Origin: Flavobacteriales bacterium | GTDB lineage: Bacteria > Bacteroidota > Bacteroidia > Flavobacteriales_F > PHOS-HE28 | DNA: 64,000 bases | Direction: 5' to 3' | Assembly: GCA_016702645.1 (NCBI GenBank) | Contig: JADJDP010000046.1 | Location: 1 to 64,000, forward strand | Shown here: positions 52,161 through 60,367 of the stretch, one piece after another | How the letters are laid out: each line of letters opens with the position of its first letter | Numbering within the stretch: the first letter of the stretch is position 1 | The notes under the pieces: generated by a model | What the model was told of the DNA's origin: nothing | Databases searched by the model: none | What the model saw: only the letters and a program-made list of their open reading frames with translations | Program-made: the position numbers and the translations under genes

Positions 52161-53071
52161 ATGCTTACACGCGTCAAGTCCATCCTTAGACCATTCGTAC
52201 CCAGCGGCCTGAGGAACTGGCGGGCCAGGGCGATACGTGCACGGCAAAACCGTTTGGTGCGTGACACGGAGCGGATCTTCTTGAACGCCCCCAAAACCCC
52301 GGAGTGGCTTTCTCGGCAAGAGTTGGAGGCGCTCTGTGTCAAATACGCTTATACGCATTCATACGGCTATGATGCCGCATCCTTCGAGCGTAGGGGCAAG
52401 GAGCGCTCGGCGCAGATCCTGAAGGAACTTCCCGATCCGACCTTGATGGAGTTCCTGGACCTTGCATGCATGGACGGTATGACAGCAGCAGCCTTGCAAG
52501 CACGGGGCAAGAAATGCTGGGGCGTTGATCGGGACGGAAGGTCTTTTGATGCGCGTGCTCGAGCCGCTGGGGTCCACTTGGAGGAGATGGACGCTTTGGC
52601 ATTGGCCATCCCCGACGGCCGCTTCGATGTGGTGTACTCGTTCAACGCCTTCGAACACTTTGCGGACCCTGCAGCCGCCTTGAACGAAGCACTGCGTGTA
52701 ACACGACCTGGAGGTTATGTCTATCTGCACTTCGGTCCGCTGTACGGTTCGGCCAAGGGTATGCACGCCTACTACCAGATACCGGTCCCGTATTGCCAGT
52801 TCCTCTTCCCGCTGGAGATGATGAACGCCTACCTACGTGAACAGGGCAAAGGGGAACTGGACCCCAGCATTGCAACGGCTGGCCCGTGCAACGCTACCGG
52901 GATGTGTGGAACAGCGTTCTGGATCGTGCGGAGATCATCACCAACACCGAGCACACCTACACCAGCGCGCTCGAACTCGTAGCGCAATACCCGTCCTGCT
53001 TCCGGAGCAAGACCGACCGTTTCGAGGACTTGGTCGTGAGCTCGTTCCACGTTGTATTCCGGAAGCGCTGA
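52161..53071 (+). CDS. Class I SAM-dependent methyltransferase (one frameshift)
   Basis: The start is MLTRVKSILRPFVPSG. A Rossmann methyltransferase core follows: LMEFLDLACMDGMTAAAL (motif I, with Cys-Met replacing the usual Gly-Gly), CWGVDRDGRSFDAR, and DVVYSFNAFEHFADPAAALN with LRVTRPGGYVYLHFGP. Near 52869-52871 one base seems missing. The next frame then continues NGWPVQRYRDVWNSVLDR... to a stop at 53071, which completes the family's C-terminal domain; without it the protein ends in low-complexity SSPTPSTPTPARS. The joined length is about 303 residues. The acceptor is unknown; similar proteins lie in glycan clusters. Confidence 0.72.
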
Positions 53072-53108
53072 ATAGCACGCGGATCCGAGAAGGGTCGACG
53101 CCTAGGTC

Positions 53109-53375
53109 TCAGCCCTGCGCTCCGGCGAACTCCTTGAAGAAGGCCACGATCTTCTTCCGCAGCAGCAGGAAGAGGAGCAAATAGGGCACCGCCATCAGGT
53201 AGAGGATGCCACTATTGAGCCCTTTTCCGATGGCCTGTTCGCCACCGAAGATGCGGCCACCGCTCTCACCACTTTGCACCACGGCCTTGCACATGGCGCA
53301 GCCTTGCGCCCATGCATCCGCAGGGAGGAGGAGCACAACAGCCAGCAGGATGAGCAGAAGGATACGGTGACCCAT
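53109..53375 (-). CDS. Small exported membrane protein with CxxC, oxidase cluster
   Basis: 88 residues. A signal peptide (ILLLILLAVVLLLPADAWAQ) is followed by GCAMCKAVVQSGESGG, one membrane helix (GILYLMAVPYLLLFLLL) and a basic end. The CxxC directly after the signal suggests a thiol or metal-binding role in the periplasm. It is the last gene of the oxidase assembly run and is 44 bases from the DUF420 gene. Similar short proteins close this cluster in other Bacteroidota, but I know of no defined function. Confidence 0.7.
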   Translation of the reverse strand: MGHRILLLILLAVVLLLPADAWAQGCAMCKAVVQSGESGGRIFGGEQAIGKGLNSGILYLMAVPYLLLFLLLRKKIVAFFKEFAGAQG

Positions 53376-53419
53376 TGGGACGGTAAATGTAATGGCGGCA
53401 CCTTCGGTTGGTGCTCGGC

Positions 53420-53971
53420 TCAGTAGTAGGGCGAAATGAGCATGTACACCACCACCCCGCTGATGCTCACGTAGAGCCAGATGGGCCAGACCCGCCGGGC
53501 CATCTTCCGGTGCTCCGGATAACGCCCGGTAAGGCCCCGGTACGCGGTGAAGAGGATGAAGGGCAGGGACCCTGCGGCCAGCAAGATGTGGGTGGCAAGG
53601 ATGATGTAGTACAGGACCTTGATGGCACCCTGCCCGCCGAAGGCTGTGTCCCCTGCGAAGAGATGGTGCAGGATGTAGGATACCAGGAAGAGGACCGATA
53701 GCGTCATTGCTGCCAACATCACGGCACGATGCGTGGTCCACTTGCCAGCGCGTGCTGTGAAAAGACCCGCGATGAGCAACAGGCTCACCAGTGAATTGAG
53801 CACAGCATTGATCCGGGCGAACACATGCACGTCCAGGCCGTCCGGTGCAGGAGCCTGCACGCGGTTGAGCACCACCACGGCCAGAAAAACGACGACCGAG
53901 AAGATCCAGATGACCCGCTTCGCTTTCGGCTCGGCAACGTTCAGGCTTGCTTTGGGATAAGGGGCGCGCAT
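53420..53971 (-). CDS. DUF420 membrane protein of the cytochrome oxidase cluster
   Basis: 183 residues with five membrane helices (VIWIFSVVVFLAVVVLNRV, INAVLNSLVSLLLIAGLF, AVMLAAMTLSVLFLVSYILHH, VLYYIILATHILLAAGSLPF, VWPIWLYVSISGVVVYMLI). Conserved His residues at LHHLF and ATHILLA and the GRYPEHRKMAR loop match the DUF420/CtaM-like family, which assists haem-copper oxidase maturation. ATG 53971 is 5 bases after the SCO gene stop. The frame upstream of it is noise inside that gene. Confidence 0.85.
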   Translation of the reverse strand: MRAPYPKASLNVAEPKAKRVIWIFSVVVFLAVVVLNRVQAPAPDGLDVHVFARINAVLNSLVSLLLIAGLFTARAGKWTTHRAVMLAAMTLSVLFLVSYILHHLFAGDTAFGGQGAIKVLYYIILATHILLAAGSLPFILFTAYRGLTGRYPEHRKMARRVWPIWLYVSISGVVVYMLISPYY

Positions 53972-53976
53972 GACGG

Positions 53977-54714
53977 TCAGCGGGAACGCAAGTCCTGGGT
54001 CTTCTCCGCCGCCTTGATCTTCTCCTCTTTCAACAACATCTTCAGGTCGGCGGCCAGCGCGTTCATACCCTCCATGGTGGTACCATCGTAATAACCACGA
54101 ATGTGGCGATCCTTGTCCACGAGCACGAATTGCTCCGAGTGGAGGAAACCATCCGGTGCCATCACATCCTCCTTCGCAGCGAGGTAATACCCCTCGGCTC
54201 CTTGCAAGTAGATATCGGCCTTGGCCCCGGTGAGGAACTTCCAACGCGCGGTGTCCGCCTGCAACTTGCGCGCATAGGTGTCCAGCACCTCCGGAGTGTC
54301 GAACTCGGGATCGACCGTGTGGCTTAGGAAGACCACATCCTTGTACGCGGCATCGTCCAACTTCAACTGGAGCTGCTGCATTTGCACGCTCATCTTCGGG
54401 CAGATGGTCGTGCAGCGGGTGAAGAAGAAGTCCACCACGAGGATCTTCCCTTCCACGTGCTTATCCGTGAAGGGCTTACCATAACGATCGATGAAGCTGA
54501 AGGGAGGAACCGTGGCGTAGATGGTGTCCACCATTTGGACGCCGTTACGGGTTACCACCACCGTTTCACGCGGCCCGAAGTAGGGCAGGTAACTGAAGTG
54601 GTGCTTGGTAAGGCCGAACCACGGGGAAAAGAACAGGAAAAGGCTGAGAACGAAGGCGCCGATGCCCCCGAGGATCAAGATCTTCTTCTTGCGGCCCGCA
54701 GGCTCGGACAGCAT
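53977..54714 (-). CDS. SCO1/SenC-family copper chaperone for cytochrome oxidase
   Basis: 245 residues with one N-terminal membrane helix (ILILGGIGAFVLSLFLFF). The thioredoxin-like domain has the copper-binding FFFTRCTTICPKM (CxxxC) and the distant His in DGFLHSEQFVLVDKDRHIRG. These three ligands are all present. It delivers copper to the CuA or CuB centre of cytochrome oxidase on the periplasmic side. It follows the subunit IV gene by 1 base and leads into the DUF420 gene. Confidence 0.92.
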   Translation of the reverse strand: MLSEPAGRKKKILILGGIGAFVLSLFLFFSPWFGLTKHHFSYLPYFGPRETVVVTRNGVQMVDTIYATVPPFSFIDRYGKPFTDKHVEGKILVVDFFFTRCTTICPKMSVQMQQLQLKLDDAAYKDVVFLSHTVDPEFDTPEVLDTYARKLQADTARWKFLTGAKADIYLQGAEGYYLAAKEDVMAPDGFLHSEQFVLVDKDRHIRGYYDGTTMEGMNALAADLKMLLKEEKIKAAEKTQDLRSR

Positions 54715-54715
54715 C

Positions 54716-55087
54716 TCAGAGGTAGTTCTCCCAGAGATAGTTCACGTACTGGGATTCCCAGATCGCGATGAAGACCAAGTACAGGATGAACAGCGCATAG
54801 GGCAGCAGGATGATCGCGCGGATGTTCCGGCGCTCATCGCCCAAGTGCATGAAGGTCATGACGATGTAGGTGGCCTTCACAAGGGTGAGCACCACATAGG
54901 TCCACTTGATCATGTTCCAAGCACTCGGCTCGAACCACTCCTTCCAATAGGCGCCAAGGGTAACCTCCACCGTGGTGACCACGGCCAGGAACAAGGTCAC
55001 CAGCCAGATCTTCCGGCGGATCTTGCGGCCTTCCTCTTCGCTGTGGTGTGCGTCGAGGCTGTATTCGATGATGTCGTCGCGCTCCAT
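54716..55087 (-). CDS. Cytochrome c oxidase subunit IV-like protein
   Basis: 123 residues. After a charged cytoplasmic start (MERDDIIEYSLDAHHSEEEG) there are three membrane helices (IWLVTLFLAVVTTVEVTLG, KWTYVVLTLVKATYIVMTFM, IILLPYALFILYLVFIAIW). The pattern KATYIVMTFMHLGDE is typical of the caa3_CtaG/subunit IV family. It is a small structural subunit of the terminal oxidase, with 4 bases to subunit III upstream and 1 base to the SCO gene downstream. Confidence 0.87.
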   Translation of the reverse strand: MERDDIIEYSLDAHHSEEEGRKIRRKIWLVTLFLAVVTTVEVTLGAYWKEWFEPSAWNMIKWTYVVLTLVKATYIVMTFMHLGDERRNIRAIILLPYALFILYLVFIAIWESQYVNYLWENYL

Positions 55088-55091
55088 GCGA

Positions 55092-55958
55092 TCAGAGGAG
55101 GTAGAAGAAGGTGAACACGAACACCCAGACCAGATCCACGAAGTGCCAGTAGAGGCCGACCTTCTCGACCATTTCATAGTGCCCACGGCGGTGCATGACA
55201 CCTTGCAGGACCATGATCAGCACGATCAGGTTGATGACCACCCCGCTGAACACATGGAAGCCGTGGAAGCCGGTGATGAAGAAGAAGAAGTTGGCGTACT
55301 GGGGCGGGCCGTACTCGTTCCGCGTCATGTTCGCGCCATCCACGTAGGTCACACGCTCTTTCCAGATCTTCAGCGAAGCGTCGTGGTCCAGTGGTTGCGC
55401 ACCTTCGGCGGGGATCAGGTAGTGGCGCTCATCGGCCAGTTCCAGATGGAAACCGGGCGCGCTGGCCGGGTCGTGTGTATCGTGCGTGTCGTTGTGTACC
55501 CAGTACTTCTCACCGGTGGTAGTGGTCATGTACCCACCGCCGCCGTGGATGAAGTGGCTCCACTCCCACGCCTGGCTGCCCACGAAGAAAGCACCGCCGA
55601 GCACCGTCAGGAACAACCATTTCACGACACCGCCCTTGTCCATGCGGTGACCGGCCTCCACCGCCAGCACCATGGTCACCGAACTGAAGATGAGGATGGC
55701 CGTCATCAAGGCCACGTAGATCAAGGGGTAACTGCCATGCAGGAAAGGCAATGCGCGGAACACCTCCTCGCCGATGGGCCAAACCTCGGTGGTACTGTGG
55801 CGAACGAAGCCGTAAGCCGTCAGCAGGCCGCTGAAGGTGAGGGCGTCGGACACCAGAAAGAACCACATCATCATCTTCCCGTAGCTGATGCTGAACGGGG
55901 AGCGGCCGCCGCCCCAGAGGACGTCGTTGCTCAAGGCCTTTGTAGCGTCTCCTGCCAT
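55092..55958 (-). CDS. Cytochrome c oxidase subunit III
   Basis: 288 residues from ATG 55958, chosen because upstream frame sequence lies inside the next gene. It has seven predicted membrane helices, with the conserved GSQAWEWSHFIHGG (Glu in a membrane helix) and FFFITGFHGFHVFSGVVINL, followed by KVGLYWHFVDLVWVFVFTFFY at the end. There is a periplasmic insert of about 70 residues (GEKYWVHNDTHDTHDPAS...) longer than in mitochondrial forms. It binds lipid and steadies the catalytic subunits, which are not in the window. Confidence 0.92.
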   Translation of the reverse strand: MAGDATKALSNDVLWGGGRSPFSISYGKMMMWFFLVSDALTFSGLLTAYGFVRHSTTEVWPIGEEVFRALPFLHGSYPLIYVALMTAILIFSSVTMVLAVEAGHRMDKGGVVKWLFLTVLGGAFFVGSQAWEWSHFIHGGGGYMTTTTGEKYWVHNDTHDTHDPASAPGFHLELADERHYLIPAEGAQPLDHDASLKIWKERVTYVDGANMTRNEYGPPQYANFFFFITGFHGFHVFSGVVINLIVLIMVLQGVMHRRGHYEMVEKVGLYWHFVDLVWVFVFTFFYLL

Positions 55959-55980
55959 GGTCGTTTTTCCGGCGGCAATG

Positions 55981-56703
55981 TTAGTGAACAAAGAGGAGGA
56001 ACAAAAGCAGGTATATCCAAAGCCCTCCGAGGAAATGCCAGTAAGTGGCCCCGGCCCACAAACCCACATTATCACCAGCGGTATAAAAGCCACGTGCCGC
56101 CTTCACCATCATGACCAACACCGCCAGCAACCCGAAGAACAGGTGTCCCAGATGCAGCAGGGTGAGCGCGTACAGGTAGGGTCCGGTGCGGTCCCGTTGT
56201 TCCTCTATCTCGGCATTGAGCGGGCGCTCCAAGGCACTGTCATCGGGCTTGTACCATTGGCCATCAGCCAGGACCAGTTCAGCGCCGTCCTTCGTGATGC
56301 TGTAATCCACACCGTACACACCACCTAGCTGGTGCAACTTGTTCGGGCTGAAGGTGATGCCCCGGTCCACGAGATCGCCCCAACCTTGGAACTGCGAAAC
56401 CGTGAAGGCGATCCCCAAGGCGAAGGTGGCCAACAAGAACGGTAGCACTTGCTTACCCCTGCCCTTTCGCACGGACATCAACGAGAGGTGCAGGGTCAGA
56501 CTTCCTGCCAGCACGAACGCCGTGCTCCACAAGAAGGCCCCAGGCATTTTGATGCGCGTCCAATAACCGCCGCTCATGCTCACCACGTATGCGCTGGTGA
56601 GCCCTGCGAAGAACATGACGATGGCGAAGATCATCAACCACGTCATCATGCGCCGTGCGCGCACGGCACCTTTACGTTCTTCTTCGGCGGTGTAATTCTC
56701 CAT
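55981..56703 (-). CDS. Second cytochrome c oxidase subunit III-like protein
   Basis: 240 residues. Helices and motifs follow the subunit III pattern in shorter form: MTWLMIFAIVMFFAGLTSAY, TVSQFQGWGDLVDRG (in place of the WEW motif), TLLHLGHLFFGLLAVLV, and the closing ATYWHFLGGLWIYLLLFLLF. The insert between the third and fourth helices is polar. Bacteroidota often encode two subunit III proteins side by side next to haem O synthase, as here; it lies 1 base after that gene and 22 bases before the larger subunit III. Confidence 0.9.
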   Translation of the reverse strand: MENYTAEEERKGAVRARRMMTWLMIFAIVMFFAGLTSAYVVSMSGGYWTRIKMPGAFLWSTAFVLAGSLTLHLSLMSVRKGRGKQVLPFLLATFALGIAFTVSQFQGWGDLVDRGITFSPNKLHQLGGVYGVDYSITKDGAELVLADGQWYKPDDSALERPLNAEIEEQRDRTGPYLYALTLLHLGHLFFGLLAVLVMMVKAARGFYTAGDNVGLWAGATYWHFLGGLWIYLLLFLLFVH

Positions 56704-56704
56704 G

Positions 56705-57604
56705 CTAGAATGAGCGGTCCAATACGTAGGCCAGTTGCACTAACGGCAGGTATAGGAAGCTGGCGAACATGAGGCTGCGTGCATCCTTGCGGTCGCGCGA
56801 GCGGAACAACTTGATAGCTGGGACCACCATGACCAAGCCGAATACCACGGCCGCGATCATCGCATAGATACCTGTGAATCCGAACACCCAAGGCAGCATT
56901 CCGACAGGGATAACGAACAAGGTGTACAAAAGGATCAGAAAGGCACTACGACCATCGGCTCCGCCGGAAGAGGGCAGCAAGCGGAAGCCGCCACGCTCGT
57001 AGTCCTTGTCCAACACCCAAGCGATGGCCCAGAAGTGCGGGAACTGCCACATGAACTGCATGGCGAAGAGCAAACCAGCGCCCAGGTCGAAACGCCCGGT
57101 TGCCGCCACATACCCGAGCATGGGTGGGAACGCACCGGGAAAAGCCCCCACGAACACCGCCCAAGGCGACCGCTTCTTCAACGGCGTGTAAAGCGCCACG
57201 TACATGAAGAGCGAAATGAAGCCAAGAATGCCGGTGAGCGGACCGAAGGCGGTCCACAGGATGAAGGTGCCAAGCCCCCCGGCCACCAAGGCTGCGATCA
57301 GCGCTTCGGACTGGTTGAGCGAACCGCGCACCAATGGGCGTTCGGCCGTACGTTCCATCAGCGCATCCTCCCGCACTTCCAGCACCTGGTTCAGCGCGTT
57401 GGAAGCTCCGGTAAGCAGTGTTCCTCCCAGCACGAGCAGCAACATGGCCACGGTATCGAAACCACCGGCAGGTACGCCCATGAGGTAGCCGAGCACCGCG
57501 CTCACCACCACCAAGGAAGCCAGCCTCAACTTGAAGAGCACCGCCACCTCCCGCAGTTTGGCTGCGACCGATCGGCTGGGGGCGTATGCCTGCGGTCTGT
57601 TCAA
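56705..57604 (-). CDS. ctaB: Protohaem IX farnesyltransferase (haem O synthase)
   Basis: 299 residues with about nine membrane helices. It attaches a farnesyl group to haem B for the oxidase. The UbiA-family motif is NALNQVLEVREDALMERT (NxxxDxxxD-like), followed by RPLVRGSLNQSEAL; a second acidic loop is at VLDKDYERGGFRLLP. The start appears to be TTG at 57604, since no ATG precedes the first conserved helix. It is only 7 bases after the -7 element, so the mRNA may be nearly leaderless. It heads the same-strand oxidase assembly run down to 53109. Confidence 0.93.
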   Translation of the reverse strand: MNRPQAYAPSRSVAAKLREVAVLFKLRLASLVVVSAVLGYLMGVPAGGFDTVAMLLLVLGGTLLTGASNALNQVLEVREDALMERTAERPLVRGSLNQSEALIAALVAGGLGTFILWTAFGPLTGILGFISLFMYVALYTPLKKRSPWAVFVGAFPGAFPPMLGYVAATGRFDLGAGLLFAMQFMWQFPHFWAIAWVLDKDYERGGFRLLPSSGGADGRSAFLILLYTLFVIPVGMLPWVFGFTGIYAMIAAVVFGLVMVVPAIKLFRSRDRKDARSLMFASFLYLPLVQLAYVLDRSF

Positions 57605-57611
57605 GGCGGGC

Positions 57612-57619
57612 CAAAAGTA
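57612..57619 (-). promoter_or_regulatory. -7 element TACTTTTG before ctaB
   Basis: Exact TAnnTTTG match on the - strand, 7 bases upstream of the presumed TTG start, so transcription would begin at or beside the start codon. Confidence 0.55.
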
Positions 57620-57640
57620 TCCATCGGCCCGGTACGGGGA

Positions 57641-59239
57641 TCAGTCCAACACGTACCGCACCTCCTGCTCCGGGTGCCGCTCACGGAAGTAGCAAACCAA
57701 GCCCAGTCGGAAAACGTTCGCCATCGCGACATCGCCGCTATCCGGCGTGCGCATTCTCAGCATGTAGGAGGCCTCGATACGGGTTCCCGTGCTTGGATCA
57801 ACCAAAAAGCCCGAACGCATCTCCACATGGAGCAGCGTACCACCTTTGGGAGAGCCCACGTGGTAGCCGTAGTTCTGTGGATCTCCGTCCGCATCGATAA
57901 AGCGGTCGCTCTCGGGGCGGAAGATGTTGTTGCCGTTGCTGTAGGTGCTATCCCTTCCCAGCCAGGCCATGCTCGCACGTAGGCTGTGGCGCCAGCGAGC
58001 ATCCACCAATTCACCGTACAGCAACAATTCCTGGAAATTGGAGCCGTAGGGATGCGCAAGCGGTTGCCCCAAATGGCTGTAGTTCTGCCGGGTATCCGAG
58101 TGCGTGTACATGAAGGGCCGCACGTAGTTCCATTCCGCCCGCAGCATGAGCCCGGTCACCTTGAACGCGTTGCGCGAGACCACCCCGATCTGCAGCGCCT
58201 GCTTATTGGCGTACCATCCGTTCCCGGCACGCACTTCCCGCATCAGGAATTCATCGAGCAGCACTTGCGAATAGATCAAGCTCTGTTTGCCCACCTTCAC
58301 GTTCAACCCACCACCCAGCAGCGCGTTGTCCGGCGAACCGACAGCGAACTCCACCGGCCGGTAGAAGATCACCGGGTTCAGGTAGTTGACGTCGAAGCCA
58401 CGTGGATAAAGGCTGTCCCCCTGGCTCCATACGATGGATTCGAACAGCGCCACGTTCAGCCGCTTGCCCGCGTTCCACGAGAGGTAGTGCATGCTCGTGT
58501 ACTTGCGGTTGAAGTCCGCGACATCGCCATCGGCACCGCGGATGTCGTTCATCATACTGAACAGGTTCACGTACTTGATCTTCCACACGGTGGTGGTCAC
58601 TTTCAGGTACGGGTAACTGTACGCCTCATCGCTCAGGAACATCGATCGGTATCCTTCCCCGAATGAGTTCTTACCGCGACCGACCGTGAGGTTGAAGGCC
58701 TTGCCGGGATCCCAGCTCAGGTAGCCGTTCCAATCGTAGTGGGTGTAGGCGGGTGCTTCACCGAAACCATACCCTTCACCCGGCGTTACCTGCGTGGCGC
58801 GAACGAGCGTGTCCAAGTAGGTGGGGAAGCGTTCGCTCCAGGCTTGGGCGTCAACGTGGAAGCTGAGCTTGTCCAGGAGGTCCTTCTCCAACCAAAAACC
58901 CGCACCCGCACGGTGACCAACGCCGCTCTTCGCACTGTCGATGTCATAGAGTACCTGTGCATCCAGTAGCGGTCCCCAGCGGAAGGAGCGCCCGTTGCGC
59001 ACACCGGCCCATCGGTCCAGTGCGGGAAGAAGTGAAAAGGTGTTCGCTGAGTCGTTCACCTCCAGCGCACGTACATCGCTCAAGCGATATGGGCGAACCG
59101 CTGTATGCGCATTGGAGCCCACACGCTGCATCGCGCCGGCGAACGGTCGCTCCACTTCACGGCTCAGCGGCAGCCAGGTGCTCTGTCCATGCAACAAGAA
59201 CGCCATCGCAACGGCGACGGCGACGGCGAGCCCTCTCAT
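57641..59239 (-). CDS. Wzi/RemB-like outer-membrane beta-barrel protein (short paralogue)
   Basis: 532 residues. The signal peptide (MRGLAVAVAVAMAFLLHGQS) fixes the start at 59239, which overlaps the transferase stop by 4 bases. The barrel carries the family signature NLTVGRGKNSFGEGYRSMFL, where a ligand loop is expected, and later NYLNPVIFYRPVEFAVGSPDN. It ends LGLVCYFRERHPEQEVRYVLD. Proteins of this kind in Bacteroidota are annotated as capsule-assembly Wzi or gliding protein RemB. Its paralogue lies on the other side of the MraY/WecA-type gene, so a role in holding or exporting surface polysaccharide is likely. Confidence 0.8.
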   Translation of the reverse strand: MRGLAVAVAVAMAFLLHGQSTWLPLSREVERPFAGAMQRVGSNAHTAVRPYRLSDVRALEVNDSANTFSLLPALDRWAGVRNGRSFRWGPLLDAQVLYDIDSAKSGVGHRAGAGFWLEKDLLDKLSFHVDAQAWSERFPTYLDTLVRATQVTPGEGYGFGEAPAYTHYDWNGYLSWDPGKAFNLTVGRGKNSFGEGYRSMFLSDEAYSYPYLKVTTTVWKIKYVNLFSMMNDIRGADGDVADFNRKYTSMHYLSWNAGKRLNVALFESIVWSQGDSLYPRGFDVNYLNPVIFYRPVEFAVGSPDNALLGGGLNVKVGKQSLIYSQVLLDEFLMREVRAGNGWYANKQALQIGVVSRNAFKVTGLMLRAEWNYVRPFMYTHSDTRQNYSHLGQPLAHPYGSNFQELLLYGELVDARWRHSLRASMAWLGRDSTYSNGNNIFRPESDRFIDADGDPQNYGYHVGSPKGGTLLHVEMRSGFLVDPSTGTRIEASYMLRMRTPDSGDVAMANVFRLGLVCYFRERHPEQEVRYVLD

Positions 59240-60357
59240 GCGCTTCGCCGCTTGGGCCAAACAAAGGGCAACATCGCAATGGCGAAGGCCGTGGTACCGA
59301 GCACCATCAACCCGATGTTGGGGTGCCATTTGCGCGTAACGAGACTGAGCGCGATGATCACGAGCACGTACAGGTAGATGAGCGCCGTGGCACCACGATG
59401 TCCAAGACCGAGTTCGAGCAGCCGGTGGTGGATGTGGTTCCTATCCGCCGTGAACGGCGAAGTGCCGCGAGCCATACGCACCACGAAGACACGCAGCGTA
59501 TCAACCAACGGATAGGCGAGCACGGCCATGACGAAAATGGGGCGCGACAAATTCTCGAGCTGCACCGGCAGATGGCGCTTGTCGTGGTCCACCACTTCGA
59601 TGGCGAGAACCGCGAGGATGGCGCCCACGATGAGCGAACCGCTGTCGCCCATGAACACTCGGGCAGGATGATAATTGAACACAAGGAAGCCGAGCAAGGC
59701 TCCAGCGAGGACGAAGGCCAGCAGGGTGATCCCCATGTCCAATCCGCACAAGTAGAGCCAGGTGCCGAACGCGAGGGCCGCGATCAAGCCCACCCCGCCC
59801 GCGAGGCCGTCCACACCATCGATCAAATTGAACGCATTGACGAGGACCACGTACACGAAGAAGGTGAAGAGCACGCTCACGGAATAAGGCAGGTAATAGA
59901 CCCAGAAGATCCCGTGCAGGCTATGGATGCGGATATCGGCAAGCAGCACAAGGATGCTACCCACCACGAAATGGCCCACCAGCTTCTTAACCGGCGAAAA
60001 ACCAACGATGTCGTCCTTCACGCCGATGAAGAACAGCAGGACCATGGCCGCCAGCACGTACTTGAAGTCGGCAGTGGCGCGGCTGAACGCATTGAACATC
60101 CCACGCACCTGGTCGATGTCCTTGAACTGGGCCGACCATTCGGTGGGGAAATACAATGCATAGCTGAAGATGATGGCCGCGAAAATGATGATGCCCCCAA
60201 TTGTGGGCACACTGCGCTGGTGCAGTTTCCGGGCTTCCGATGGCTCGTCCACCAGATGCTTCATCCGCGCCACCTTGATCAACGATGGCATAGTGAAGAC
60301 CACCACGGCAAAAGCCGTCAGGAAACCGAAGAGGATGGTATTGAAATGCTCCTTCAC
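59236..60357 (-). CDS. MraY/WecA-family undecaprenyl-phosphate sugar-1-phosphate transferase
   Basis: 373 residues with about ten membrane helices. It starts lipid-linked glycan synthesis by moving a sugar-phosphate (GlcNAc-1-P in WecA) from UDP-sugar to undecaprenyl phosphate. Motifs are GVKDDIVGFSPVKKL, VNAFNLIDGVDGLAGG, VFMGDSGSLIVG and DRNHIHHRLLELGLGH. The HIHHRL ending with GLGH is typical of the WecA/TagO side, so MraY itself is unlikely. It lies between two Wzi-like barrels, 10 bases from the upstream one and overlapping the downstream one by 4 bases. Confidence 0.92.
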   Translation of the reverse strand: MKEHFNTILFGFLTAFAVVVFTMPSLIKVARMKHLVDEPSEARKLHQRSVPTIGGIIIFAAIIFSYALYFPTEWSAQFKDIDQVRGMFNAFSRATADFKYVLAAMVLLFFIGVKDDIVGFSPVKKLVGHFVVGSILVLLADIRIHSLHGIFWVYYLPYSVSVLFTFFVYVVLVNAFNLIDGVDGLAGGVGLIAALAFGTWLYLCGLDMGITLLAFVLAGALLGFLVFNYHPARVFMGDSGSLIVGAILAVLAIEVVDHDKRHLPVQLENLSRPIFVMAVLAYPLVDTLRVFVVRMARGTSPFTADRNHIHHRLLELGLGHRGATALIYLYVLVIIALSLVTRKWHPNIGLMVLGTTAFAIAMLPFVWPKRRSA

Positions 60358-60367
60358 GCGGGTGCGA

